This document shows positions 49,560 to 60,320 of a stretch of 64,000 bases of DNA, in pieces. The notes under the pieces were generated by a model that made no database searches, had not been told where the DNA came from, and saw only the letters and a program-made list of their open reading frames with translations. A program made the translations under genes and the position numbers. The stretch covers positions 8,840,501 through 8,904,500 of the forward strand of contig PUFA01000072.1 in the NCBI GenBank assembly GCA_003508835.1, read 5' to 3'. The stretch comes from Eonycteris spelaea. Taxonomy: Eukaryota > Chordata > Mammalia > Chiroptera > Pteropodidae. How positions within the stretch are numbered: position 1 is the stretch's first letter; each line of letters begins with the position of its first letter.

Positions 49560-49985
49560 ACAGTGATGACTCCCAAATTCGTATCCTCACACTGCTTTCT
49601 TGAGTTTCAGCCTTGTATATTTGACTATTTTCTAGATATAAACTGGCTTTCCTATTGGGACACAATTGAAGAGATCCCAAAGTCAAATGTATTCTCTTGC
49701 CACCTTTCATTCCTGTTAAAATTATTCCTCCACCTATATTCCCTTCCTCAAGTAGTGATTACCAATCGCTCATGGCCAGAAAGAAACCTGGGAGTCTTCT
49801 CAGTAACTCCAAATGGCATTGTGATATAGTCATTGGTTGCTTAGCCTCATTCTTGCATTGTAGGTTGTGGACTGAACATACTGCCTGCTCATTGATTTTG
49901 ACCTTGATCCTGCATATTTGCAGGCTTTGCTTATTGTATCTTTCCAGTCTCCTATTGAGCTAGGTGCAATAACCAGAATTGGAAT
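49560..49985 (+). repeat. L2/CR1-type LINE fragment
   Basis: Blocks 'gtgatgactcccaaattcgtatcc' and 'aagaaacctgggagtcttctc' are in the order of the L2 ORF2 region upstream of the 'LDYCN' motif. The two overlapping open frames at 49563-49963 are in different frames and not intact. Confidence 0.55.
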
Positions 49986-50004
49986 TATCAATGTAGAGGT
50001 GATT

Positions 50005-50225
50005 GTTTAAACCAGGGCTCAATAAATTTTTTTCTGTAAGGGCTCAACTAATAAATAGATTAGGCCTTATAGACCATATGGCCTAACTACTCAACTCTGC
50101 TGTTGTAGCCCCTAAATAGCCATAGACAGTATGTAAATAAGTGAGTGTGGGTGTGTTTTCACAAACATTTTGAAAATGGACAGTTGTTCAGACTTGGCCT
50201 GTGAGCTATAGTTTGCTGACGTCTT
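50005..50225. mobile_element. MER20-like hAT DNA element
   Basis: Starts 'aaccagggctcaataaattttt', contains 'aactactcaactctgctgttgtagccc' and 'agccatagacagtatgtaaataagtgagtgtgg', and ends 'gcctgtgagctatagtttgctgac'. Complete for the 220 bp element and in opposite orientation to the copy at 3600-3826. Confidence 0.75.
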
Positions 50226-51420
50226 CTTGAAACCATAGCGTTGGATGAGATTACCATGAGAGTAGACTGAAAAGGCCAGGGGGCTCTGGAGAGAATCCAG
50301 AGGAACATCATTGTTAGAGTAGTTGGCTTGGGAAGAGAATTTGGTGAAGGAGAATGAGGAAGAATAGGAAGAGAGGTAGGGAGAAAATTAAGATACAGAT
50401 GTGTCCTAAAAGTCAAAGTAGCAGTGTATCTCCATCTTTATCAAAGGCTGCAGAGAGATGAAGTAGGGTGTTTTGAAATCTGGGTGACTTCAGGCATAAG
50501 CCATCCTGAGACTACAGCACTTGTTGACTAATGTGGAGAAAGCTGGACTTTAGGTAACGTAGGCTGAAGTTTAATTCTGGGGACCAGGTCATTCAAGGAA
50601 GATTAGGGGTAGAAGGAGGAAGATGTAGACTTCTTAGGATATCTAAGACCCAGGGCTTATTCAGGATACACAAAATGTCAGTTCTAAATAACAAGTTTTT
50701 GTGTGTCCTAAGGTGGTAGAATTGTGAAATATATGACCTTATTTGTAATTAAAAAATGTGGACACATGTCCTAAAAAACAAATGAACATTGACTTCAGTT
50801 ATCGCTGTAAGATAGCACTGTCAACTTTGTGGTGGAAAAACTGGAAATAATTTCTGGAAAGTGTGACAACATAGATAAAATTAGTCAAACAACCCCTAAC
50901 TGTGCCCCCACAATTCCATCCCTAGCTCTGTATTTGTGGGGTTGAGGAGGGCAGGCAATAAGACAATTTGAGACAAATTTGATTCTGTGCAATATATTTA
51001 AAAACCTTTTTCTATTGTCATCATCTAAGAACATGTTTGTACTTCACATATTATAATTAGAGAGATAGATTACAATTACACATATTTACTCTTAACGGTT
51101 TTTACTTTTTTGACTTTAGGAATATACCATTCATCCTCAAGCATAAAGATTAAAGCAATCTCACATGATTATGGTTTCAAATATAAATCTTTCTTTACAT
51201 AGATTTTAGAAACAATTTTTAGAACAGAGAGCTGATAGCATCCCCTGGAAATTCTATACCTTTATTCATCATATGATCACATTTTTTTTGGTTAAAAAAT
51301 ACTTAGAATGGAAGTCTCATTTTTCTTCTCTCTTATTTTTCCATGCCCTTATTCTTTTGGAACACAGATTTGAAAGATTAACCACCTCAGAAACATCCTG
51401 AGGCTCATATCACAGTAAAT
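50226..51420. other. unique DNA, no gene seen
   Basis: 50226-50470 is purine-rich ('gagaatgaggaagaataggaag'), possibly an old LTR-type repeat. The minus-strand open frame at 50159-50416 is a shadow of this composition. The rest is AT-rich unique sequence. Confidence 0.35.
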
Positions 51421-51427
51421 GACCAAA

Positions 51428-51507
51428 AAAAAACAAAAACAAAAAACAAAAACAAAAACAAAAGAAAGAGAGAGAAAAGAAAAAGAAAGAAAGAAAGAAA
51501 GAAAGAA

Positions 51508-51539
<32 letters not shown>

Positions 51540-51561
51540 AGAAAGAAAGAAAGAAAGAAAA
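51428..51561 (+). repeat. (CAAAAA)n then (GAAA)n microsatellite
   Basis: Begins with CAAAAA units and becomes pure GAAA with an occasional GA or GAAAA. 51460-51561 contains no pyrimidine. The A-rich start suggests growth from a retroposon tail, but no SINE or LINE body is visible directly upstream. The lysine-rich open frame over it is not a gene. Confidence 0.95.
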
Positions 51562-52080
51562 TCAAAACAAAATCCTGCGATCTTGCTACCTTTTTATTCT
51601 AGGAATTCTGCTGGAGAGTTCTTAGAAAACATGAGAAATGAATTAGTGTTACAGTCCAGGTTTATTTGAGAGTTAAAACAGAGACACTGAGAGAGGCCTG
51701 TGACCACTCATTTTGCCTTTTGATCAGTAGGAATAATGTCTGGTACTGATAATTTTACCTCATTAGTGGGGCTTTCTGACCACACCTCTCTCTTCAGTTC
51801 TTTCTTGAGTGAATTTGTAATTTGCCTCTAGTTTCTGTTTTTAGAACAACAGATTGAAGGATCAAAGAGGAACTGGATAATGACAAGGAGGAAGTGGCAA
51901 GTTAGTGACATTTTTGTAGAAGGAATAGTAACTCTACACAGTGTGATTACTCAAAAGTAGTCTTCTGAGAAGCAACTATAGAATAAATTCTAATACAACA
52001 AACTCCAGGTATCTTATTTACTTTAATTCTTATTCAGCCATTAACCTTTAATTGGGCAACTACTATGCGTAAGAATTGGT
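51562..52080. other. unique DNA, no gene seen
   Basis: No repeat or exon identified. Confidence 0.4.
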
Positions 52081-52084
52081 AAAA

Positions 52085-52172
52085 AGAGAAATATAGAATA
52101 GTGGATAAGAATTGAGATCTTAAAGTCAAACAGAATTGTGTTTGAATTTCTGGTTCTACCGCTTACAAACTG
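52085..52172 (+). repeat. MIR SINE 5' half
   Basis: 'aatagtggataagaattgag' and 'ttgtgtttgaatttctggttctaccgcttaca' are the 5' and central MIR in sense. It is cut at 52172 by the next element. Confidence 0.7.
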
Positions 52173-52515
52173 CTGTAGGTTGAATTGTGGCCCCAAAAGA
52201 TGTTGCCAATGGAATTTTCAGAATGTGACCTTTAATAAGTCTTTGCAGATATAGTTAAGGTAAGGCACTTGAGGTAAGATTATTCCTGATTAGGATGGGC
52301 CCTAAATCTAATGATGAGTGTTCTTATAAGAGATAGAAAAGGAGAAGAAACAGAGATATACAAGAAGGCCATGTGAAAATGAAGGCAGAGATGGAAGTTA
52401 TGCATCTTGAAGCCAAAGGTCAAGGGTTGCAGGCAGCCACAAGAAGCTAGAAAGAGGGATGGAACAGATTCTTTCTCAGAGCCCCCAGAGAGAACCAAGT
52501 CTATCAATAAATGTT
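52173..52515 (+). repeat. MaLR-type LTR remnant (MLT1-like)
   Basis: 'taggttgaattgtggcccc', 'aatgtgacctttaataag', 'tctttgcagatatagttaaggt', 'gatgggccctaaatctaatg', 'ttcttataagagatag', 'aaggccatgtgaaaatgaaggcagag' and 'agccacaagaagctag' follow the order of a mammalian MaLR-type LTR. It interrupts the MIR upstream. The subfamily is not settled. The 3' end is lost. Confidence 0.55.
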
Positions 52516-52990
52516 TGCAATTATTATTAAGGTATTTACGGTTCAGGTTGAATTTCTAATTTTTTAATATTGATTATTTGTCTAATTACCATCCCCAACT
52601 TTTTTGTTGGGAGATCTTTTTATCTTTAAAAGAGGAAGAATAAGGAAAGAGAAGGGATATCATGTAGATGAATTGCTCCCCCCATAATACTGGTTTGCAG
52701 AAACCCATACGGACCCCAGAAACTGCTCCTTTGTTAAGAGCATAGTAACATATTTTCCTCAGGGGCTATTTGAAGACTTGGTTTTAGAGCAGTAAAGACT
52801 TGTAAATATTGTTTACAGACTCTAATTGCACTTTTATCACACTGAGTTGTTTCCATCCTCTCCAACTTTATGGAAACCTCAAACAGTCTTCCAGGGCAAA
52901 GATGTGCAGAAAAAACAACAACAAAAACCCCTCAAATATTAGTTTTAAAACTGTGCTTGGGGACCTACTTTCCTTTACTTAGGTCTTTTT
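52516..52990. other. unique DNA, no gene seen
   Basis: Mixed sequence without a recognisable repeat or exon. Confidence 0.35.
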
Positions 52991-52999
52991 TAATATCAC

Positions 53000-53245
53000 C
53001 TTTAATAACACATCAAATTTTTTTCCCATAAAGTTTCTTATAGATTTGCATTAGGTTTATTCTTAGTAGATATTCTTTGTTATTGGTAGGTTGTATCTAT
53101 TTTTAATTATGTTTGCTAAGAAATGGATTTTATCCAATGCTTTAACTGCATCCATTAAAGTGATCATATGTGTGTTTCATTATGAGGTAAATTAGATTAA
53201 TATATTAACCATAGTTAAACAAACTTTGTGTTCCTGTGATACACC
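53000..53245 (-). mobile_element. ancient L1 ORF2 fragment (antisense)
   Basis: 'aatggattttatccaatgctttaactgcatccattaaagtgatcatatg' is the reversed L1 reverse-transcriptase region around motif A, followed by 'gtgttcctgtgatacacc'. Strongly diverged and frameless. Confidence 0.65.
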
Positions 53246-53249
53246 TATT

Positions 53250-53410
53250 TTTGTTATTCATTTATTCAAAAAAAGTACTATTTAATGCTCATTTGTGTTC
53301 CAGGTGGTGTTTAAGGTGTTGGGATATGTCATGGAAAAACAAATTACTAAGAAATCACTACCTTCATGGAGCTCACATAACCATGTGTTTTACACACCAG
53401 CAGAAATTGA
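53250..53410 (+). repeat. ancient repeat, same type as 46030-46240
   Basis: 'gctcatttgtgttccaggtggtgt' and 'ccttcatggagctcacat' match the same recurrent mammalian sequence, heavily eroded. Confidence 0.4.
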
Positions 53411-53479
53411 ATGTGCTAAATTTTGTTTCTATTTCTGCATCTGTGCTCTTGAATAAAATTGGTCAGTAACTACACCTTC

Positions 53480-54285
53480 TTGTATTTCTCTGGTCTGTAC
53501 AGTGCAACCATTGTAGAAAATGGGTCGTGAAGTGCTTGTGGAACAGCAGCTGCATCTCCGCCTGGATCTGATTTACAGCTTCTCCTGCTCTGGTCCACAC
53601 TCAAACCTGACGGTCTTATGTGTATTTTGAAAACGAGTTAAAGTAGCATACTCAAACATGATATAAATTGCCTCCAAAGTCCCCCCAAAACAAATGAATA
53701 AAATGTCCCACCAAGTGTCATGCCACCTTTTTAATGATGGGTAGAACATGCAGCAACTTGTTCCTCTTCGCCATGGGGAGGGATAGCGCGGCATGTTCTA
53801 GATCCCTGGAACCCAGAAACTTTCCTGAGGTGATGGGTTCCTCAATTGTCATGGGGTTCATCTTTCACCTTCTGGCTTATATTCTTGCACGTTTTCTCCA
53901 AGTCTATGTCAATGTTATTAGCAACTCTTGTCCTTCTTTTGGTTTATATGCCATTTTTTTCCCCCCTAGATCAGACTAGGAACTTTTCCCTGTTGAACAT
54001 GATGAGATTTGATCTTCATGAACCTGGTGGCAACAAGGAATGTTCGGGCTCTTTAGAAGACGAGTATCACCTTGCAAGGCAACGGCCTCAGGTGAGGTTA
54101 TTACAAGGTATTCAAGCAAGAAATGTGCAAGGTGGGCACCTTATACTGGCAAGAGAATCTTTGAGTGAGTTGGTGATGGTGGTGTTGGGGTTAAGGTTCT
54201 CAGTGTTGCGAACCCAAGCAGAAGTTCCCATTCCAAGTTTTGGGTCTCACTCTTACCTAATTAATGATGTAACTTTTATATAGGA
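53480..54285 (-). repeat. possible endogenous retroviral internal remnant (antisense)
   Basis: The minus-strand open stretch 53573-53794 (73 codons, with GGTLEAIYIMFEYATLTRF at about residues 37-55) reminds me of degraded ERV internal coding sequence common in mammalian genomes. Continuing left-to-right, 53800-54285 has a compatible composition. No LTR pair or catalytic motif was found, so this is a weak identification. The plus strand over the same place has an exon-like block at 53970-54091. Confidence 0.35.
53970..54091 (+). other. exon-like block (acceptor, open frame, donor)
   Basis: A pyrimidine tract ending cccccctag at 53961-53969 precedes a 122-bp segment that is open in only one frame (codons from 53972). 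It ends in CAG|GTGAGG with GT at 54092-54093, exactly at a codon boundary. The encoded 40 residues (from QTRNFSLLNMMRFDL to ARQRPQ) contain no domain I recognise. It overlaps the suspected antisense retroviral remnant, so chance splice signals in a repeat are the likelier explanation. Confidence 0.25.
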
Positions 54286-54289
54286 GACT

Positions 54290-54835
54290 TAGAAAGGCTA
54301 CGCATTCAATTTATATGTAATTCTGCAACCTATATTGTTAAATTTGGTGTTTGGTTTCAATATTTGCCCTGTGGCTATAAGAAATAAAAGATTATTTTAG
54401 GGATATAATAAAAATTCTCTGGCAATCTATGATCTAAGCCGAGTGTGCAAAGACCTGAGCTTGTAATTTTCTTTCTGTAAGTGCTCTAATGCACTCAGAA
54501 GAATCCATTCAATGCCACAATCCTTGTAGTTAACATTATTTCATTAACAATTAAGTGAAGCAATTACTTGTTTCCCCCGGGGTATTTAATTCATTAAGAA
54601 CTTCATCATAACTAGCCACAGGTATAATACTGTTAATTTTAATGCCAATGCATGGATCATTAGTGTCCCATATTCCATTGTCAGGGAGTTCAGCACTGCA
54701 TTCAAGTCCAATGACACAACCGAACCAACTCCCAAATCACACTTAAAAACATTTTTCCCCCTAGAATGATCCTAGTATTAATTTATATGTAGTTGGTATC
54801 TACTAAGGAGACAGAAACATACCAATTATTTTAAG
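54290..54835. other. unique DNA, possible conserved non-coding sequence
   Basis: 54530-54760 is repeat-free with balanced composition and retains CpGs ('cccccggggtatttaattc', 'caaccgaaccaac'). No exon or open frame. Confidence 0.3.
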
Positions 54836-54839
54836 AGAC

Positions 54840-55450
54840 AATTTGATATAAAATTATTAAGTGTATATTAAATTGTTATTAGGTAACTGAAGAGGTAAAA
54901 AGATAACATTAATATATCATGAAGACAGCAACTATGGGAACAGCTACTATTGCTGTGGCTGGATATCAAAGGGAAGAAGTTGAAATTATTAAAACTTAAA
55001 ATTTTGGAGGGGAGGCCCAGTAGAACTAGAACTCAAACCTCTGGAAAGGGGCACAGCTTGACAATCTCTGGCATCTCTGAATTTGAAGGAGAAACCTTGT
55101 GGAACTGGGGCTCAGACTTCTGAGATGGGGACCCTGGCCAGCTGGTGCTGATGTCTCTGAGTGGAGTGTAATATGGCGCATCCTGTAAGTATTAGAAAAA
55201 TTGCAAAATGGATCCAACTTCCACTACAGGAAAGGACCATACTTGCCATAGTGTAGGGTGATGCAGGAACTGGAAGTGGACAAGAAGCAAAGAGAAAGCA
55301 AATAGAAGTGCAAGTCTCTTCTTTATTCTCCAGCCTTGCCGTCTCCCTCTAGTGCTGCCATATGGCAAAGGGAGCCAGCTGGCACAGCAGAAATGTGGTT
55401 TTCAGGGTCCTGGTCTGGGTACCACAGCAGGAAATAAAAGGGTGGGTTTG
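54840..55450. repeat. probable ancient interspersed repeat, family unresolved
   Basis: Block with the feel of an old retroviral or LTR remnant: 'ttgttattaggtaactgaagagg', 'gaactggggctcagacttctgag' repeated in a similar form at 55026-55045 and 55090-55120, and 'aggaaaggaccatacttgcca'. No coding motif. Confidence 0.35.
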
Positions 55451-56985
55451 CAGTTATGGGACAATCTTAGACCTCTGTTTGACTCCCCAGTTTTCTTATT
55501 ACTTCGAGTTTAGGAGAAAGCAAGACAATGAGAGAAATAAAGAAACGTTCATTTACAAACCATTAGAAATAATTATCACTTTGGTAAGGGTAGCTATTTA
55601 CTCAGAAATTCCATATTAAAGCATAAAAGCCTTTAGAGAATTGTGTTTATTGCTTATAGGAACTGGAATTCCTATCTCAATGATGAAAATACTGAAAGCT
55701 GGAAGAAGGTGATAGTAAATGGATTAATTAGAATGGAAAAATTATAGAGGAAAATGCAATTTGGCATTTAGTTTAAACATAGAATTTATTTCTGTTCTTA
55801 TTCTATACTTTGCAGGCATTTGACATTATTGATTCCTCATAAAATCTTGACCCTTAATGTGATAAAATTCTTTTAAAAGGCAAATTCAAATTTAATTGAT
55901 ACCCTACTAGTTAAAAGGCATTCTCTTTCTTTTTTACTTAGGATATGTTTGCTCCAATTCAGTGATTCATAATAGATTCATGGCTGATAAAAGTTGGCCT
56001 TAAAAATAAGGAACAAAATATGGAAATAGTCAGGAATAAGTTTCCTCTAATTGCAAGGATACTCTGTAATTAAGCTGTTCTGAATCTAGCCTTAAATTTT
56101 AATAAGCTGATGCCTAACTTTCCCATGATTGTCTTCATTCAAAACAAATCAGACCTAAGAAAAACATTTTTTTTTCCCCTGAAACTGCAGTGCATTTCAG
56201 AGGCAGACATACTTAAAATGCATTCAAATAATAAAAGGCAGTACCAAATACTACATTCAGTCCTTAATGTGTTTAGTACTTCCAAAGCAGTCTAAGAGGC
56301 TTTTTCCTCAGTATTGTCATAAATCACAACACAGATGGTATTTCTTGATCTCTTTCAGTCAGATTTCAGTTCTATGCCACAGAAGCATCCTCCATCATAT
56401 GGCTTTTTGGTAAATGGCTTCATTTTGCTATTGACAAGGCTGATGTAAACAAGCTGTGTAATTTACCACCAAATGAATCACATGCAAACATTTAAGTTTA
56501 ACTGTGCTAGCCTCATAGTCTGCAAGTGTTTTTTGTCTGCATGGAGAATATTTGACATTGAAGCTCAATCCAGGAAAACAAAAACAAAAGGCTTGGTTTA
56601 TTCTCCCTGTACCTGAGGAGAAGCATTGTGTGAGTAAAAAGGTGGTTTAAGTATACCAGATAAGGGGGTTAAAGAGGCATTCTTTCTAAAGGTCTTCTTA
56701 GGTTGGCTGTTTGTAAAGAAATCTTGAACCTTCTCCTGGTAAAGTAAATGATGTATAGGGTAATTTTGAGTAAGCCAGAGCCTGTGACCAAAATGTAAGA
56801 ATATTTGGTTCCATATTGGTGAAGTGTATAAATTCTGAAGTCCTGCTAGGAGGAGTTTAGGACCTGCTGGTGCAGGAGAGAGAGACACAGGACAGGCATC
56901 CCCAGAGTCTTCTATATTATTGAAGAGGAGATGCTTTTATGTCCCTCATTTCTTTACGTTCTGAGGTGATGGTTGGGATGACAAG
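55451..56985. other. unique DNA, no gene seen
   Basis: 55800-56560 is repeat-poor. The minus-strand open frame at 56598-56888 (96 codons) and the plus frame at 56110-56295 show no domain. Confidence 0.4.
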
Positions 56986-56989
56986 TGGA

Positions 56990-57690
56990 TTGAAAAGATG
57001 CTCATGAAAAGATACTCAACATCATTAGTCATTAGAGGAGTGAAAACCAAAACCATAACAAGAACTACTTCACACCAACTAGGTTGGCTATAATGACAAG
57101 AAAGGAAAATAAAAAGTGTTGGTGACATTGTAGAGAAATTGGAACCCTCCTATGTTGCTGGTGGGAATGCAAAGTGTAGAGCTACTTTGTAAACCATCTT
57201 AATATTTCCTCAAAAAGCTAACAGTTACCATATGACTCCTAAGTGCATACCCAAGAGAACTGAAAACAAATGGTCATGCAAAAACTTGTACGTAAATGTT
57301 CATAGCAGCAATATTCATAATAACCCAAAGTAGAGACAACTGTAATGTCCATTAATTGAGGAATGACAAACAAAAGGTAAATCTATACCATAAAATATTC
57401 AGCATGCAATGACATGGATGAATATTGAAAACATGATCCTAAGTGAAAGAAGCCAGATATATTGTCTGCTTCAATTTATATGAAATGTTCAGATCGGCAA
57501 ATCAGTAGAAACAGAAAATAGATTAGTGGTTGCCAGGGATTTAGGGGTGGAGGGCGAAAGGGGAATGCCTGCTAATGGGTATGAGTTTTTTGGGGGCGGG
57601 TAATGAAAATGTTCTGGAGTTAGTGGTAATGGAGGGCTAACTAAGTTCATACTTTAAAATGATTAACTTAATGATAGTAAGTTATATCTT
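56990..57690 (+). mobile_element. L1 3' end (sense), 5'-truncated
   Basis: 'atactcaacatcattagtcatt', 'cacaccaactaggttggctataatgac', 'gttgctggtgggaatgcaaag', 'tcataataacccaaag', 'cctaagtgaaagaagccag', 'attagtggttgccaggg' and 'tgttctggagttagtgg' follow the ORF2 end and 3' UTR of an old L1. It ends where the next, antisense L1 begins. Confidence 0.85.
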
Positions 57691-58583
57691 TTAAAAAATT
57701 TTTTTTGGAAGGATGATGTGATTAACGAAATCTAATAAATTTCAAGTGTACAATTCAACAGTAAGTCATATATATATTGCATTTTGTGTTCACCACCCGT
57801 AGTTAGATTTTTTTCTGTCACCACATATATGACCCACTTTACCCCTATTTATCTCCCCTCTCTCCCTCTTCCCTCTGGTAACTACTAGCCCACTGTTCAT
57901 GTCCATGAGTCTCTGTTTATCATGCTTGTTTGTTGATTTTAGATTTACATCCCACATATATGTGATATCATATGCTTTTCAACTTTTTCTGGTTGTATTA
58001 TTTCGCTTTTCATGATTATCTCAATATCCATCCATTGCTGTCTCAAATGGCAGTATTTCATCTCTTTCTTATAGCTGAGTAATACTCCATTGTACTGTAT
58101 GTACCACAACTTCTTTTTTTCCAAATTATTTTTTTTCATTTTATGTTAGGACACTGGTTGCTTTCCCTGTCTTGGCCCTGGACTGTGATTAATGCATCTA
58201 TGAAACAGCATATGTAAATATCTTTTTGGATACATATTTTCAAGATTTTTGGGGTAATACCCAGTAGAGGGACTGCTAGATCACACGGTAGATCAAGTTT
58301 TAGTTTTTTGAGAAAAGCTCCATACTGTTTTCCACAGTGGTTGTGCCAATCTGCAGTCCTGCCAGCAGTGTATGAGGGCCCCTTTTCTCCACATCTTCTC
58401 CAACACTTGTTATTGTCCTGTTGACTATAGCTATTCTAACAGGTGTGAGATGGTATCTCATTGTGGTTTTGATTTGCATTTCCCTAATAGCTAGTGATGT
58501 TGAGCATCTTTTCATATATTTCTTGGCCATTTGCATGTCTTCTTAGGAGAAGTGTCTGTTCGGGTCTTCTATCCATTTTTTTA

Positions 58584-58801
58584 AAAATTTATTTTTATAT
58601 TTTTTAGGTGAGGCAATCCTTGTTTGATCTCATAGATTGCAAGGACCTTGTTAGCTTACAATCCCTTATTTTTTATTTTTATGTCTACAGTACCTGATCT
58701 TCTTAGGTGGTCTCCCATCCAAGCACTAACTAGGCTTGGTCCTGCTTAACTTCTGAGATCAGATGGGATTGGGCTTGTTCAAGGTGACATGGCTGTAGAC
58801 T
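58584..58801 (-). mobile_element. 5S rRNA-derived SINE, full length
   Basis: On the minus strand, 58800-58683 is a complete 5S rRNA-like head starting 'gtctacagccatgtcacc', including box A ('agaagttaagcagga'), the intermediate element and box C ('ttggatgggagaccacct'). An A-rich linker and a tail with 'gattgtaagctaacaaggtc', 'cttgcaatctatgagatcaa' and 'caaggattgcctcacc' follow, then A/T-rich sequence. The L1 sequence is duplicated at the insertion: 'tccattttttta'-type repeats at 58570-58583 and 58802-58815. This is SINE-like retroposition, not a 5S gene. Confidence 0.9.
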
Positions 58802-59564
58802 TGTCCATTTTTTAATTGCGTTGTTTGTTTTTTGTTGTTATTGAGTTGTATGAGTTCTCTGTATGTTTTCGATATTAGGCCTTTATCAGAGGCTTTGTTT
58901 GCAAATACGTTTTTCCATTTGGATGGTTGTTTCTTTGCCTTGGCAATGGTTTCTTTTGCCCTGCAGAAGCTTTTTAGTTTGATGTAGTCCCACTCATTTA
59001 TTTTTTCTTTCAATTCTCTTGCCTTGAGGTCAAAATCATAAAATACTCTTTAAGTCCAAGGTCCTTGAGTTTAGTACCTATATTTTCTTCTATGAATTTT
59101 ATTAATTCAGGTTTTATATTTGGGCCCTTAATCTATTTTGAGTTAAATTTGATGTGTGGTGATAGACAACAGTCTAGTTTCATTCTTTTGCATGTGGCTT
59201 TCTAGTTTTCCCTGCACCATTTATTGAAGAGGCTTCTCTTTCCCCATTTTATGTTTTTGACTCCTTTGCTGAAAATTATTTGTCCATATAAATATGGGTT
59301 TACTTCTGGATTCTCGATTCTGTTCCACTGGTGTGCATGTCTGTTTTGCTGCCTATACCATGCCATTTTTATTACTGTCACTTTGTAGTATAATTTGAAG
59401 TCAGGCAGTGTGATGCCTCCAGCCTCATTCTTTTTTCTCAGAATGGCTTTGGTTATTCAGGGTCTTTTGTGCTTCCATACAAATCTGATGGGTTTTTTTG
59501 TTCTATTTCTTTAAAACATGCCAGTGGGATTTTGATGGGGATTGCATTAAATCTGTATAATGTT

Positions 59565-59999
59565 TTAGGTAATAAGGTTATTTTGATTCTTCTGATCCAA
59601 GAACATGGAATATCTTTCCATTTTTGTGTCTTCCTCAATTTCTTTTAATAGAGTCTTATAATTTTCATTATGTAGGTCCTTCACATATTTTGTTAGATTT
59701 ATTCCTAGGTATTTCATTCTTCTTTTTGCAATTGCAAAAGGTATTGTTGCTTTCATTTCTTTTTCTGACATTTCATTATTAGAGTATAGGAATGCTATGG
59801 ATTTTTGAACATTGATTTTGTATCCAGAAAATTTACAGAATTTGCTTATTATTTCTAGTAGTGTTTTTATGGAGTCCTTAGAGTTTTCTATATAGAGAAT
59901 CATGTCATCCACAAATAATGACAATTTGACTTCTTCATTTTCTATTTGGATGTCTTTTATATCATTCTCTTGCCTGATTTCACTTGCTAGGACCTCCAA
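59565..59999 (-). pseudogene. L1 ORF2 reverse-transcriptase palm remnant
   Basis: 144 open codons. The active-site loop is FVDD (residues 29-32), followed by MILYIEN and [16 protein letters not shown] (58-73), the block after the catalytic loop in L1. Length and order agree with L1 ORF2. The start Met is internal and not a real initiation codon. Confidence 0.9.
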
Positions 60000-60035
60000 T
60001 ATTATACTGAATAACAGTGGCTATAGTGGACAGAC

Positions 60036-60320
60036 TTATCCTATTCCTGATCTTAAAGGAAAGGTTTTCAGTTTTTCACTAGGTTTAATATTGGCTGAGG
60101 GTTTGTCATATATGGCCTTTATTATATTGCAGTACTTTCCATCTATATTTATTTTATTAAGTGTTTTGATCATAAACAGATGCTGTTTCTTGTCAAAGGC
60201 TTTTTCTGCAACTAATGATATGATCATATGATTCTTATTCTTTGTGTTGTTATTGCAATGTATCACATTAATATATTTGCATATGTTAAACATTTTCTGT
60301 GCCCCTGGGATGAAGTCCAC
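60036..60320 (-). pseudogene. L1 ORF2 reverse-transcriptase fingers/motif A remnant
   Basis: 94 open codons, with motif A as [16 protein letters not shown] (35-50). The first Asp (catalytic) is Val. A frameshift lies between this stretch and the FVDD part at 59565-59999. Confidence 0.85.

Noticed and set aside
51419..51625. Lysine/glutamate-rich 68-codon frame
   Set aside because: Translation of the (GAAA)n microsatellite.
59902..60231. 109-codon plus-strand frame
   Set aside because: Antisense of the L1 reverse-transcriptase remnant.
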